NCBI GenBank assembly: GCA_023386365.1
Contig: JAEWJX010000008.1
Coordinates: 1-52,500, forward strand
Origin: Actinomycetes bacterium
GTDB taxonomy: Bacteria; Actinomycetota; Actinomycetes; Actinomycetales; Microbacteriaceae
Direction of reading: 5' to 3'
DNA: 52,500 nt
The notes beneath the pieces were generated by a model, which saw nothing but the letters and a program-made list of their open reading frames with translations, had not been told where the DNA came from and ran no database searches. A program made the translations under genes and the position numbers. Positions 44,041-52,134 of this stretch are shown here, one piece after another; within the stretch, counting starts at the first letter, position 1; every line of letters starts with the position of its first letter.

Positions 44041-44119
44041 CCGCCGGCCGAGCAACTGGGGGGTGTAGGTCGTTGCTCGACCGGCGGGGATCTCGATACG
44101 CCGCTTCGCGGCTACTCGA
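44041..44119. repeat. REP-like cluster of two inverted repeats
   Basis: First, 16-bp arms 44041-44056 and 44072-44087 match at 15 of 16 positions with a 15-nt loop. Second, TCGATACGCCGC-TTC-GCGGCTACTCGA (44093-44119) pairs at its outer 4 and inner 5 bp. They lie between the M28 gene and the DarT-like gene on the minus strand. They may terminate transcription or belong to a dispersed palindrome family. Confidence 0.6.
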
Positions 44120-44141
44120 TCAGCGAGGCTGACGCTGCGGA

Positions 44142-45743
44142 CTACCGCTTGCCGTCACGGTCACCGTGGGAGCCGTGGTAGCCGCGGCCGTCCCAGCGGT
44201 GGTCCTTCTTCCAGTCGCCCCACTTGCCCCAGTCGTGGTGACCCCACCCGGAGGTCTTCACCGCACCGAAGGTGAACACAGCGTGGGCGACGGCGTCGGC
44301 CATCTCACCCAGCACCACCTTGTCCACGTTCGCCTTGGTGTCGCACGCCTGGTGGTAGCAGGGGTCGTACGGCTCTCCGGCGGTTCCGCCGAAGATCGCG
44401 GCCTCCTCGTCGGTCTTGATGCCCTCCGCACCGGTGAACAGCCCGCCCGCCGGGATACCCGCGTTGATGAACGCGAAGTAGTCGCTGCGGCCGTCGAACG
44501 CGGTCGGCGCGGTCGGCAGGCCCTGGGATGCGAAGTAGTCGACGAAGGTCTTCTCGATCTCGGCCGAACCCTCGGGTCCCGCTTCACCGAACGCGTCGCC
44601 GTCACCGTCGTACACGAACCGCACCGGGTTGATGGAGCCGACCATGTCGAAGTTGAGGTTGAGTGCGGTGTTGGCCGCCTGCGCCTCGGTCAGCTGCGAC
44701 ACGTAGTAGTTCGACCCCTGGAGGCCGTCCTCCTCGCCCGACCACCACGCGAAACGCAGCTGGTTGGCGGGCTTCGACTTGGTCTCGACCAGCTTCAGCG
44801 CCACCTCGAGCAGGGTCGCCGATCCGGTGCCGTTGTCGTTGATCCCGGGACCTTCCGCGACCGAGTCGAGGTGCGCTCCCGAGACGACCTGCTTGCTCGG
44901 GTCGCCCTTCTTGCTCGTGGCGATCAGGTTGAAGGTGTTCACGGTGACCGTGGTCGTCTCGAGCACGATGTCGGCTGTCGGGTCGACCGCGTTCGCGAAC
45001 GTCTCACCGATCTCGAAGCTGGTGCCGACGACCGGGATGCCGATGCCGAGCTCCCCGAGGGTTCCGAAGAGCACACCGAGGCGGTCGTCACCGGGGACGA
45101 CGTTGCCCTGGTTGAAGATGACGACGGCGGATGCTCCCGCGGTGGCGGCGTTGCCCGCCTTGACGGCGAAGTCGCAGCTGCCGCGCTGGATGAGCGCGAT
45201 GTCGCCCGCCGGGAAGCCCGCGAAGTCCTCGGCCTCACAGCCGGAGGTCGACGCGCGGTCGCCCACCAGGTTGATGTCGACCGGGGTCACCGTCGCACCC
45301 TCGACGGACCCTTCACCGGAGTAGTCCATCGGATAGAACTGCTCCTCGAGCACGTAGTCCACCGGATCCGGTGTGACCTGCCCGAACTCGGCACGATCGA
45401 TGTTGACCTTGTCGTAGCTGAACGGCTGCCGCTCCGTCGCGTAGCCGGCACGCTTCAGCAGCTTCTCGATGTACGCGGCCGACTGCTCGTGGCCGGGCGT
45501 CCCCGCCGCGCGGTTCCCTCCGTTGCGGTCAGCGATCTTCTGCAGTGCCGCCAGGTGGCCTTGGATCGACTTCGCGGTGACCGCTTTGCGCAGCGTCTGC
45601 GACGTCGTGTCCTTGCCTCCCCCATGTCCACCGCCGTGGCCTGGCCCTCCGCCTGCCATCGCCGGTGAGGCCATCCCCAGAGCGAGGATCGCTCCTGTCG
45701 CGACGGCTGTGGCCGCCAGCATCGACTTCCGTGTTGCTTTCAC
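44142..45743 (-). CDS. Secreted M28-family aminopeptidase with PA insert
   Basis: A 533-residue exported metallopeptidase. Signal peptide 1-30 (AMA). A PA-like insert fills about 130-265. Zinc ligands are His291 (SGAHLDS), Asp303 (INDNGTG), Glu337/338 (SGEED), Asp366 (NFDMVG) and His464 (CYHQAC), giving the two-zinc site of SGAP-like aminopeptidases. The last 35 residues are rich in His, Trp, Gly and Lys (GWGHHDWGKWGDW...), unlike the family. The GTG at 45743 was chosen: AAAGGGGA lies 4 nt upstream and the hydrophobic start fits. It probably removes N-terminal hydrophobic residues from peptides outside the cell. Confidence 0.92.
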   Translation of the reverse strand: MKATRKSMLAATAVATGAILALGMASPAMAGGGPGHGGGHGGGKDTTSQTLRKAVTAKSIQGHLAALQKIADRNGGNRAAGTPGHEQSAAYIEKLLKRAGYATERQPFSYDKVNIDRAEFGQVTPDPVDYVLEEQFYPMDYSGEGSVEGATVTPVDINLVGDRASTSGCEAEDFAGFPAGDIALIQRGSCDFAVKAGNAATAGASAVVIFNQGNVVPGDDRLGVLFGTLGELGIGIPVVGTSFEIGETFANAVDPTADIVLETTTVTVNTFNLIATSKKGDPSKQVVSGAHLDSVAEGPGINDNGTGSATLLEVALKLVETKSKPANQLRFAWWSGEEDGLQGSNYYVSQLTEAQAANTALNLNFDMVGSINPVRFVYDGDGDAFGEAGPEGSAEIEKTFVDYFASQGLPTAPTAFDGRSDYFAFINAGIPAGGLFTGAEGIKTDEEAAIFGGTAGEPYDPCYHQACDTKANVDKVVLGEMADAVAHAVFTFGAVKTSGWGHHDWGKWGDWKKDHRWDGRGYHGSHGDRDGKR

Positions 45744-45879
45744 GTGGTCCCCTTTGTACACGTGTGCCATCCGCTGTTCGGACGACACGGACGCAGGCGA
45801 CGTTACCCCCGTTCGGGGGGTGGGTTGCGTGAGAGTGTGCTCATGTTGGGGTGCCTCGGGCACCCGCGAGCGGGTGGTG
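45744..45879. other. Intergenic region with small hairpins
   Basis: 136 nt between DUF5997 and M28 on the minus strand. GGGTGCC-TCG-GGCACCC and a neighbouring ACCCGC/GCGGGT pair (45849-45873) could end the DUF5997 transcript. No T-run. Confidence 0.4.
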
Positions 45880-46248
45880 TCAGGGGTTGGCGCGGCGCCG
45901 TTCGGCCAGCAGCCAGGCGGGCGGCTCGGCGAGGATCGCCTGGATCTCGGCGGTGGTCATCGCATCCGAGACGCCGGCACGCGCGAGCCCGGAGTTGGTG
46001 ATGCCGAGTCGGCGCGACACCTCGGAACGCGGATGCGGCCCGTCGCGGCGCAGGGTGACGAGCCACTCCGGCGGCGCCGCCTGCAGTGCGGCGAGCTCGT
46101 CGCGGGAGTGCTGGGCGTCCTGGAATTCCTGGGGCGCGGCGTTCAGGTAGATGCCGAGCTTCTTCGCCGCCGTCTGCGCCGAGAGGTACTGCGTCTTCGG
46201 GGGCTTCGGCTGCTGGCGGGTGTCCTCGCGGGGCTCGGAGTCGGTCAT
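45880..46248 (-). CDS. DUF5997-family protein
   Basis: A 122-residue protein beginning MTDSEPREDTRQQPKPPKTQ. The core TAAKKLGIYLNAAPQEFQ and EWLVTLRRDGPHPRSEVSRRLG followed by TTAEIQAIL is family-typical. SEVSRRLGITNSGLARAG could form a helix-turn-helix, so DNA binding is possible. It starts exactly at a leaderless promoter shared with the divergent LysR-type domain gene. I recall DUF5997 occurring next to such genes in other actinobacteria, but have not checked this. Confidence 0.88.
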   Translation of the reverse strand: MTDSEPREDTRQQPKPPKTQYLSAQTAAKKLGIYLNAAPQEFQDAQHSRDELAALQAAPPEWLVTLRRDGPHPRSEVSRRLGITNSGLARAGVSDAMTTAEIQAILAEPPAWLLAERRRANP

Positions 46249-46272
46249 GGTTTCGAGGGTAGCCTCGAATGC
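46249..46272. promoter_or_regulatory. Symmetric bidirectional leaderless promoter
   Basis: 24 bp between two divergent start codons. TTCGAGG-GTAG-CCTCGAA (46252-46269) is an inverted repeat. Plus-strand TAGCCT (46260-46265) and minus-strand TACCCT (46261-46256) are two -10 elements sharing their TA, each 7 nt from its start codon. Confidence 0.65.
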
Positions 46273-46803
46273 GTGAGCGAGCCCTTCGTCGTGGCATTCG
46301 TGCCCGGTGTCACCCCGGGCAAGTGGTCGCGCATCTGGGACGAGCGGATGCGGCGCGAGCGTCTCGAGGTGACGCCCCTCGAGCAGGCGGCTGCGATCGA
46401 CGCGCTCCGCTCGGGAGAGGCCCACATGGCGCTGGTGCGGGATCTGGTCGCCGACGACGAGTTCCATGTGATCCCCCTGTACCGCGAACTGCCGGTGGTG
46501 GTGGTGGCGAAGGACCACCCGGTGACGGCGTTCGACACGGTCGCGATCGAGGAGCTCGACGGCGAGACGATCCTCGACGGCCAGGGGGCCGACACGGTCG
46601 AGCTGGTCGCGGCGAACGTGGGCCTGGCGGTGATGCCGCAGTCGGTCGCGCGGGCCCACTCCCGGCGCGATGTGGTGGCGCGGGCGGTCACCGGCGTCCC
46701 CGACACGGGCATCGGTCTGGCGTGGAGGCGCGACGTCGACGACCCGCGCGTCGAGGTGTTCATCGGCATCGTGCGGGGGCGCACGGCGAACTCGTCGCGC
46801 TGA
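46273..46803 (+). CDS. Stand-alone LysR-type substrate-binding domain protein
   Basis: A 176-residue protein that covers only the effector-binding region of a LysR regulator: VAFVPGVTPGKWSRIWDER, then LRSGEAHMALVRD, VVVVAKDHPV and GLAVMPQSVAR. The usual N-terminal DNA-binding domain is absent. GTG at 46273 was chosen for the -10 TAGCCT 7 nt upstream; the frame upstream runs into the other gene. It faces DUF5997 across 24 bp, and the two together could form one split regulator. Confidence 0.88.
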   Translation: MSEPFVVAFVPGVTPGKWSRIWDERMRRERLEVTPLEQAAAIDALRSGEAHMALVRDLVADDEFHVIPLYRELPVVVVAKDHPVTAFDTVAIEELDGETILDGQGADTVELVAANVGLAVMPQSVARAHSRRDVVARAVTGVPDTGIGLAWRRDVDDPRVEVFIGIVRGRTANSSR

Positions 46804-46810
46804 CCCCGCG

Positions 46811-48136
46811 TCAGGCGAGCAGCGCGTCGAGCAGGCGCGGCAGGGCCGCCTCGACCACGATCGGCACGCCGTAGTCACGGGCCTTGCGTCCCTTCCCGCT
46901 GAGGGTGTCCGCATCCGCGGAGACGAGCAGCCGTGTGCGCTTCGTGACGCCGCTTCCCACGACGAGACCGGCCGCCGCCAGCTCCGCTTCCCATTCGGCC
47001 CGCGGTCGACGCATCTCGCCGGTGAGCACGACGACGTCGCCGGGCGCGAGCGCGAACCCGACGGCGGGCGCGTCCGGGCGCCTCGGTTCGAACATGATGC
47101 GGGCGGCCCGCTGCGGGTCGAGCGCGCGCTCGATGATCGGGGTGGGCAGTTCGAGCACCTCGGCCACGGCGAGCAGTTCGTCGATCTCGGTCTCGGTGAG
47201 GATGCCGTCCTCCCACGCCACCCGGGTGAGCGCGTCGAAGTACTCGACGTGCAGGCGCTCGGCACGCGGGCGGTCGATCCCGTGACGTTCCGCCAGCTCC
47301 ACGAGTTCGACCACCTCATGCTCGGAGAGCACGCGGTCGAGCAGGGCACGGTCGAGCAGGGCGAGGTATTCGACGGATGCGGTGTCGTCGGCGCGGGCGG
47401 GCGGCATCCGGTCGGCGAGGCGCCCGAGGAACGCGGTCGCCGTGGGCACCGCGGCGACCGCCGGCCGCCGCTTCCACGGGATGCTCGAGCCGGAGGCGCG
47501 CGAGGTCGGCCAGGAGCCTCCCGCGAGCCCGGTGAACGGTCGGGCGAGGGTCGGATCGCGGCGCGCGTCGGCCAGGTAGGCGCCGAGGAGCGCCGAGGTG
47601 GCGAGCGCGTCGTGCAGCGCCTGGTGGGTGCCGCTCGGGCGGATGTCGTAGGCGGCGCAGCAGTCGGCGAGCGCGCGCCCCGAACCGGGCAGGAAGTGCC
47701 GCGCGAGCTGCATGGTGCACAGGAACGACGGGCGACTCCATACCCCGATCCCGGCGCGCTCGAGCTCGGCGAACAGGAAACGCGAATCGAAGGCGGCGTT
47801 GTGCGCCACCGCGACGCGCCCGTCGAGCAGGTCGACCACCCGGGAGGCGACGTCGGAGAACGACGGCGCCCCCAGCACATCCGCGGCCCGGATGCCGTGC
47901 ACGCGTTGCGCGCCGAGGTCGCGACCCGGGTTGAGCAGGGTGTCCCACCGGCCGGTGACGACGCCGGACGGGTCGACGTGCACCACCGCGAGTTCGATCA
48001 CGCGGTCGCTACGCGGCGACAGGCCGGTGGTCTCCACGTCGATGACGGCGAACCCGTCGAAGCCGGTCGTCGGGAACGCGGGGTAGGCCGGCGGCACGCT
48101 TGCGCGGTCGGCCGTCTCCTCGTACCCGAACGCCAT
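46811..48136 (-). CDS. DnaQ-like 3'-5' exonuclease with TerB-like and BRCT domains
   Basis: A 441-residue protein. The exonuclease domain (about 25-190) has VIDVETTG (Exo I), HNAAFDSRF (Exo II) and HQALHDA (Exo III), the DEDDh set. The middle part (about 255-340) with ALTRVAWEDGILTETEIDELL resembles TerB-like repeats. The C-terminus (about 365-441; LAPGDVVVLTGEMRRPRAEW...LVSADADTLSGKGRKARDYG) is a BRCT domain. Such proteins proofread or process DNA ends and bind phosphopeptides or DNA through BRCT. The order is the typical actinobacterial one. Confidence 0.9.
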   Translation of the reverse strand: MAFGYEETADRASVPPAYPAFPTTGFDGFAVIDVETTGLSPRSDRVIELAVVHVDPSGVVTGRWDTLLNPGRDLGAQRVHGIRAADVLGAPSFSDVASRVVDLLDGRVAVAHNAAFDSRFLFAELERAGIGVWSRPSFLCTMQLARHFLPGSGRALADCCAAYDIRPSGTHQALHDALATSALLGAYLADARRDPTLARPFTGLAGGSWPTSRASGSSIPWKRRPAVAAVPTATAFLGRLADRMPPARADDTASVEYLALLDRALLDRVLSEHEVVELVELAERHGIDRPRAERLHVEYFDALTRVAWEDGILTETEIDELLAVAEVLELPTPIIERALDPQRAARIMFEPRRPDAPAVGFALAPGDVVVLTGEMRRPRAEWEAELAAAGLVVGSGVTKRTRLLVSADADTLSGKGRKARDYGVPIVVEAALPRLLDALLA

Positions 48137-48218
48137 ACACGCCTTCCGCTTTGCGGAGACGGTATGCCTGACTCAGGTCGCCGCGGCAGCCCGCTTTCGA
48201 GGGACGCTCAGCGTTGGA

Positions 48219-49736
48219 CTACAGCCCCTGGGCGAGTCGGTAGTAGGCCGCGTTGGCGCGGATCTCCTGCTCGAACGCGGGAAGCGTGGTCGACTCGTCG
48301 ATCACCAGCAGCTCGACGCCGCTGATGCGCGCGAAGTCGCGGAACGCCTCCAGGCCCACCTGCGTGGTCATCACGGTGTGGTGCGCGGCACCCGCCGTGA
48401 GCCAGGCGGTCGCCGAGGTGCGGAAGTCGGGCGCCGGCTTCCACACGGCGTGACCGACGGGCAGCTTCGGCATAGGAGCCGGCAGGGCGACGTTCTCGAC
48501 CACGTTCGCCACCAGGCGGAAACGGTCGCGCATGTCCGACAGCGCCACCACGAGAGCCGGGCCGGGGTCGGCCGTGAAGACCAGACGCACCGGGTCGTCC
48601 TTTCCTCCGATGCCGAGCGGGTGCACCTGCAGCGACGCCTTGCCGGAGGCCAGCGTGGGCGCCACCTCGAGCATGTGGGCGCCGAGGATCAGCTCGTTGC
48701 CCGGCTCCAGGTGGTACGTGTAGTCCTCCATGAGGCTCGCGCCGCCCGGGAGGCCGGCACCCATCACGGCGGCGACGCGCACGAGCACGGCCGTCTTCCA
48801 GTCGCCCTCCGCGCCGAAGCCGTAGCCGTCGGCCATGAGGCGCTGCACCGCGAGACCCGGCAGCTGCTTCAGCGCGCCGAGATCCTCGAAGGAGGTGGTG
48901 AATGCCGAGAAACCACCTCCCTCGAGGAAGGAGCGCAGCCCCACCTCGATCGCCGCGCCGTCACGCAGCGACTGGTGGCGGTCGCCGCCGGGCAGCAGCT
49001 CGGCGACGACGTCGTACGACTCGAGGTACTCGTCGACGAGGGCCGACACCTGCGCGTCGGTGGCCGCATCCACGGCCTCGGCCAGCTCGTTGACGCCCCA
49101 GGTGTTCACCTGCACGCCGAACTTCAGCTCGGCCTCCGTCTTGTCACCCTCGGTGACGGCGACGTAGCGCATGTTGTCGCCGAAGCGGGCGAGCTTCAGC
49201 GACCGGGACGCGGCACGACCGGCGGCAGCGCGGGTCCAGGTGCCGATGCGGTCGGTGACCGCCGGGTCGGAGACGTGACCCACCACGGTGGTGCGGGGCA
49301 CGCCCAGGCGGGTCTCGATGTAGCCGAACTCGCGGTCACCGTGGGCGGCCTGGTTGAGGTTCATGAAGTCGAAGTCGATCTCGCCCCACGGCAGGTCGAC
49401 GTTCGCCTGCGTGTGCAGGTGCAGCAGCGGCTTCTGCAGCGCGTCGAGGCCCGCGATCCACATCTTCGCGGGGCTGAAGGTGTGCATCCACGCGATGAGG
49501 CCGATGACGGAGTCGTCGGCGTTGGCGTCGAGCACGGCGCGGCGGATCGCATCCGAACCGGTGAGCACCGGCTTCCACTCGATGGTGACCGGCACATCCG
49601 CCGACGCACCGAGGGCGCGGGCGACCTGCTGCGACTGCTCCGCCACCTGGCGCAGGGTCTCCTCGCCGTACAGCCCCTGGCTGCCGGTGAGGAACCAGAC
49701 CGTGTACTTCTTCAGGTCGGGGACGATGCTGGTCAC
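48219..49736 (-). CDS. araA: L-arabinose isomerase
   Basis: A 505-residue enzyme converting L-arabinose to L-ribulose, with Mn2+. Conserved active-site blocks are AEGDWKTA and LMEDYTYHLEPGNELILGAHMLEV, containing the two Glu and one His metal ligands. Length and order are standard. It is the last gene of araB-araD-araA and overlaps araD by 4 nt. Cytoplasmic. Confidence 0.97.
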   Translation of the reverse strand: MTSIVPDLKKYTVWFLTGSQGLYGEETLRQVAEQSQQVARALGASADVPVTIEWKPVLTGSDAIRRAVLDANADDSVIGLIAWMHTFSPAKMWIAGLDALQKPLLHLHTQANVDLPWGEIDFDFMNLNQAAHGDREFGYIETRLGVPRTTVVGHVSDPAVTDRIGTWTRAAAGRAASRSLKLARFGDNMRYVAVTEGDKTEAELKFGVQVNTWGVNELAEAVDAATDAQVSALVDEYLESYDVVAELLPGGDRHQSLRDGAAIEVGLRSFLEGGGFSAFTTSFEDLGALKQLPGLAVQRLMADGYGFGAEGDWKTAVLVRVAAVMGAGLPGGASLMEDYTYHLEPGNELILGAHMLEVAPTLASGKASLQVHPLGIGGKDDPVRLVFTADPGPALVVALSDMRDRFRLVANVVENVALPAPMPKLPVGHAVWKPAPDFRTSATAWLTAGAAHHTVMTTQVGLEAFRDFARISGVELLVIDESTTLPAFEQEIRANAAYYRLAQGL

Positions 49737-50470
49737 TTCAGTTCTCCTTCAAAAGACACATGTCCGGCTGTGTTCATTGGTTTCCGGTCAGCAGGCTGAC
49801 CGTAAATGTTCTGGTAGCGGTCGAAGAGCGCGTCGATGCTCTCCTGCGGGATCGGCAGCGGGTCGCCGAGCTGCCGCGAGATGTGGATGGTGCGGGCGAC
49901 GTCTTCGCACATGACGGCCGCCTTGACGGCGTCTTTCGCGTCTTTGCCGATCGTGAAGACGCCGTGGTTCTGCATGAGCACGGCACGCGAGCGGTGGCCG
50001 TCGAGGGTGGCGACGATGCCGCGGCCGATGGAGTCGTCGCCGATGATCGCGAACGGCCCGACCGGGATCTCGCCGCCGAACTCGTCGGCCATCCCGGTGA
50101 TGACGCACGGGATCGCCTCGCCGCGGGCCGCCCAGGCGGTGGCGTAGGTGGAGTGGGTGTGCACCACTCCCCCGACGCTCGGCATGTTGCGGTACACGTA
50201 GGCGTGCGCGGCGGTGTCGCTGGAGGGGCTGCGCTCGGAGCCGGGGGTGCCGGGCACGACGTTGCCGTCGAGGTCGCAGAGGATCATGTTGTCGGGGGCG
50301 AGGTCGTCGTAGCTGACACCGCTCGGCTTGATCACGAACAGGTCGGCGCCGGGCACGCGGCCCGAGATGTTGCCGCCGGTCCAGATGACGAGGCCGTAGC
50401 GGATGAGTTCGGCGTGCAGCCGGGCGACATCCTCCCGGACCTGCTGGATGGTGTCGTCGAGCGCATTCAT
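49733..50470 (-). CDS. araD: L-ribulose-5-phosphate 4-epimerase
   Basis: A 245-residue class II aldolase/epimerase-fold enzyme. TGGNISGR (31-38) and KPSGVSYDDL bind the phosphate, HTH (104-106) and a later His in MQNHGVF bind Zn. It makes D-xylulose 5-phosphate for the pentose phosphate pathway. ATG overlaps the araB stop by 4 nt. The family also includes fuculose-phosphate aldolases, but the ara context decides for AraD. Confidence 0.95.
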   Translation of the reverse strand: MNALDDTIQQVREDVARLHAELIRYGLVIWTGGNISGRVPGADLFVIKPSGVSYDDLAPDNMILCDLDGNVVPGTPGSERSPSSDTAAHAYVYRNMPSVGGVVHTHSTYATAWAARGEAIPCVITGMADEFGGEIPVGPFAIIGDDSIGRGIVATLDGHRSRAVLMQNHGVFTIGKDAKDAVKAAVMCEDVARTIHISRQLGDPLPIPQESIDALFDRYQNIYGQPADRKPMNTAGHVSFEGELK

Positions 50471-52068
50471 GCGGGGACCTCCGGGTCGGAGTGGACGGAT
50501 GCGATGGCGGCCCGCTCGACGGCGAGTCCCGCCTGCCAGCTGCGCAGGTACACGGCGTAGTCGGCGATCTCGGCCTCGGTGGGCACGACGGGGGCGGCCG
50601 CCGAGCCGGCGAAGACCTCCTCGTCGAGCCAGGTGGGGAGGTCGCGGTCACCCGCTGCTCCGGATGCGGTGGCGCTACGGTACGCGGCGAGGAGCGCGAT
50701 GCCCCAGGCGCCGCCTTCACCTGCGCCGTCGCCGACTGCGACCGGTGCGCCGAGGGCTGCGGCGAGGGCGCGCTGGGCGACGCCGCCGGTGCGGAACAGG
50801 CCGCCGTGGGCGACGACCGTGTCGACCTCGACCTGCTCGGCTTCGAGTTCGCGCATGCCGATGCTGAGGGCGGCGAACACGGAGAACAGCTGGGCGCGGG
50901 CGAACCCGCCGAGGCTGAGCCGCGAGCCCGGGGTACGCACGAAGAGGGGGCGCCCCTCATCGGTGCCGACGATCGGCTCACCCGACAGCAGGTTGTAGGC
51001 CAGCAGCCCGTCACCGTCGGCGTCGAGCGCACCGCCGAGCACGGCGGCGAAGATCTCGTCGGAGCTCGCGGTGGAGCCGATGGCGGTGGCGAACTCCTGG
51101 AACACGCCCACCCAGGCGCCGAGTTCGCTCGAGCCGTTGTTGCAGTGCACCATCGCGACGGGGCTGCCGTCGGGCGTGGTGACGACGTCGATCTCGGGGC
51201 TCGCGTGGGCGAGCGCACGTTCGAGCACGACCATCGCGAAGATGCTGGTGCCGGCGCTGACGTTCGCGGTGCGCGGTCGCACCGCATTGGTCGCGACCAT
51301 GCCGGTCCCGGCGTCGCCTTCCGGCGGGCACAGCGGGATGCCGGGGCGCAGCGCGCCGGTCGGGTCGAGGAACGCGGCGCCCGCCTCGGTGAGCGCTCCC
51401 GCATCCGTCCCCGCGGGGAGCACCTCGGGCAGCAGGTCGCGCAGGTCGAGGGCCGCCCATCCGGCGGCGGCGAGGCGCTCGTACTCGGTGACGAGGCGTG
51501 CGTCGTAGTCGCCGGTGGTGGGGTCGATGGGGAACATGCCGGAGGCGTCGCCGACACCGAGCACGTCGCGGCCGGTGAGCAGCCCGTGCACGTAACCGGC
51601 GAGGGTGGTGAGGCGGCGCAACTTCGGCACGTGGGGCTCGCGGTCGAGGATCGCCTGGTGCAGGTGCGCGATCGACCAGCGCAGCGGGATGTTCACCCCG
51701 AACGCGTCGGACAGCTGCGCGGCGGCCGGCCCGGTGCTGGTGTTGCGCCAGGTGCGGAACGGCACGAGCAGCTCGTCGTCGCCGTCGAAGGCGAGGTAGC
51801 CGTGCATCATCGCGGAGACGCCGATGGCGGCGAAGCCCGAGGGGGCGTCACCGAGCTGGGCGACGAGGTCGGCGTAGGCGGCGCGGAGCCCGTCGCGGAC
51901 CGCGTCGAGCGAGTAGGTCCACACGCCGTCGACGAGCTGGTTCTCCCACCCGTGCGACCCGGTGGCGATCACCTGACCGCCGGGGGCGACGAGCGCCGCC
52001 TTGATGCGGGTGGACCCGAGCTCGATGCCGAGCGAGGCCGCTGCGATGTCGTGGTTCTCCGCGCTCAT
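50467..52068 (-). CDS. araB: FGGY-family ribulokinase
   Basis: A 533-residue ASKHA-fold kinase. GIELGSTRIKAALV (about 14-27) is the phosphate-1 motif; VVAHGGLFRTGGVAQRALA near 430-450 is the adenosine motif, and WGIALLAAY the FGGY signature region. The first motif differs from the classical AraB form and resembles xylulokinase-like FGGY kinases, but its place before araD and araA supports L-ribulose as substrate. AAGGAGG lies 11 nt upstream of the ATG. Confidence 0.9.
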   Translation of the reverse strand: MSAENHDIAAASLGIELGSTRIKAALVAPGGQVIATGSHGWENQLVDGVWTYSLDAVRDGLRAAYADLVAQLGDAPSGFAAIGVSAMMHGYLAFDGDDELLVPFRTWRNTSTGPAAAQLSDAFGVNIPLRWSIAHLHQAILDREPHVPKLRRLTTLAGYVHGLLTGRDVLGVGDASGMFPIDPTTGDYDARLVTEYERLAAAGWAALDLRDLLPEVLPAGTDAGALTEAGAAFLDPTGALRPGIPLCPPEGDAGTGMVATNAVRPRTANVSAGTSIFAMVVLERALAHASPEIDVVTTPDGSPVAMVHCNNGSSELGAWVGVFQEFATAIGSTASSDEIFAAVLGGALDADGDGLLAYNLLSGEPIVGTDEGRPLFVRTPGSRLSLGGFARAQLFSVFAALSIGMRELEAEQVEVDTVVAHGGLFRTGGVAQRALAAALGAPVAVGDGAGEGGAWGIALLAAYRSATASGAAGDRDLPTWLDEEVFAGSAAAPVVPTEAEIADYAVYLRSWQAGLAVERAAIASVHSDPEVPA

Positions 52069-52109
52069 GGGCGTGGCGGCCTCCTTGCCGGCTGGGGCTC
52101 GAACTCAAT

Positions 52110-52121
52110 GTTCACGTTAAC
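52110..52121. promoter_or_regulatory. LacI-type operator upstream of araB
   Basis: GTTCACGTTAAC follows the LacI-family pattern GTTNNCGNNAAC with the central CG. It lies 41 nt upstream of araB and just after the partial LacI gene on the same strand, in the expected promoter position. Confidence 0.7.
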
Positions 52122-52134
52122 GAACGACGCCATG

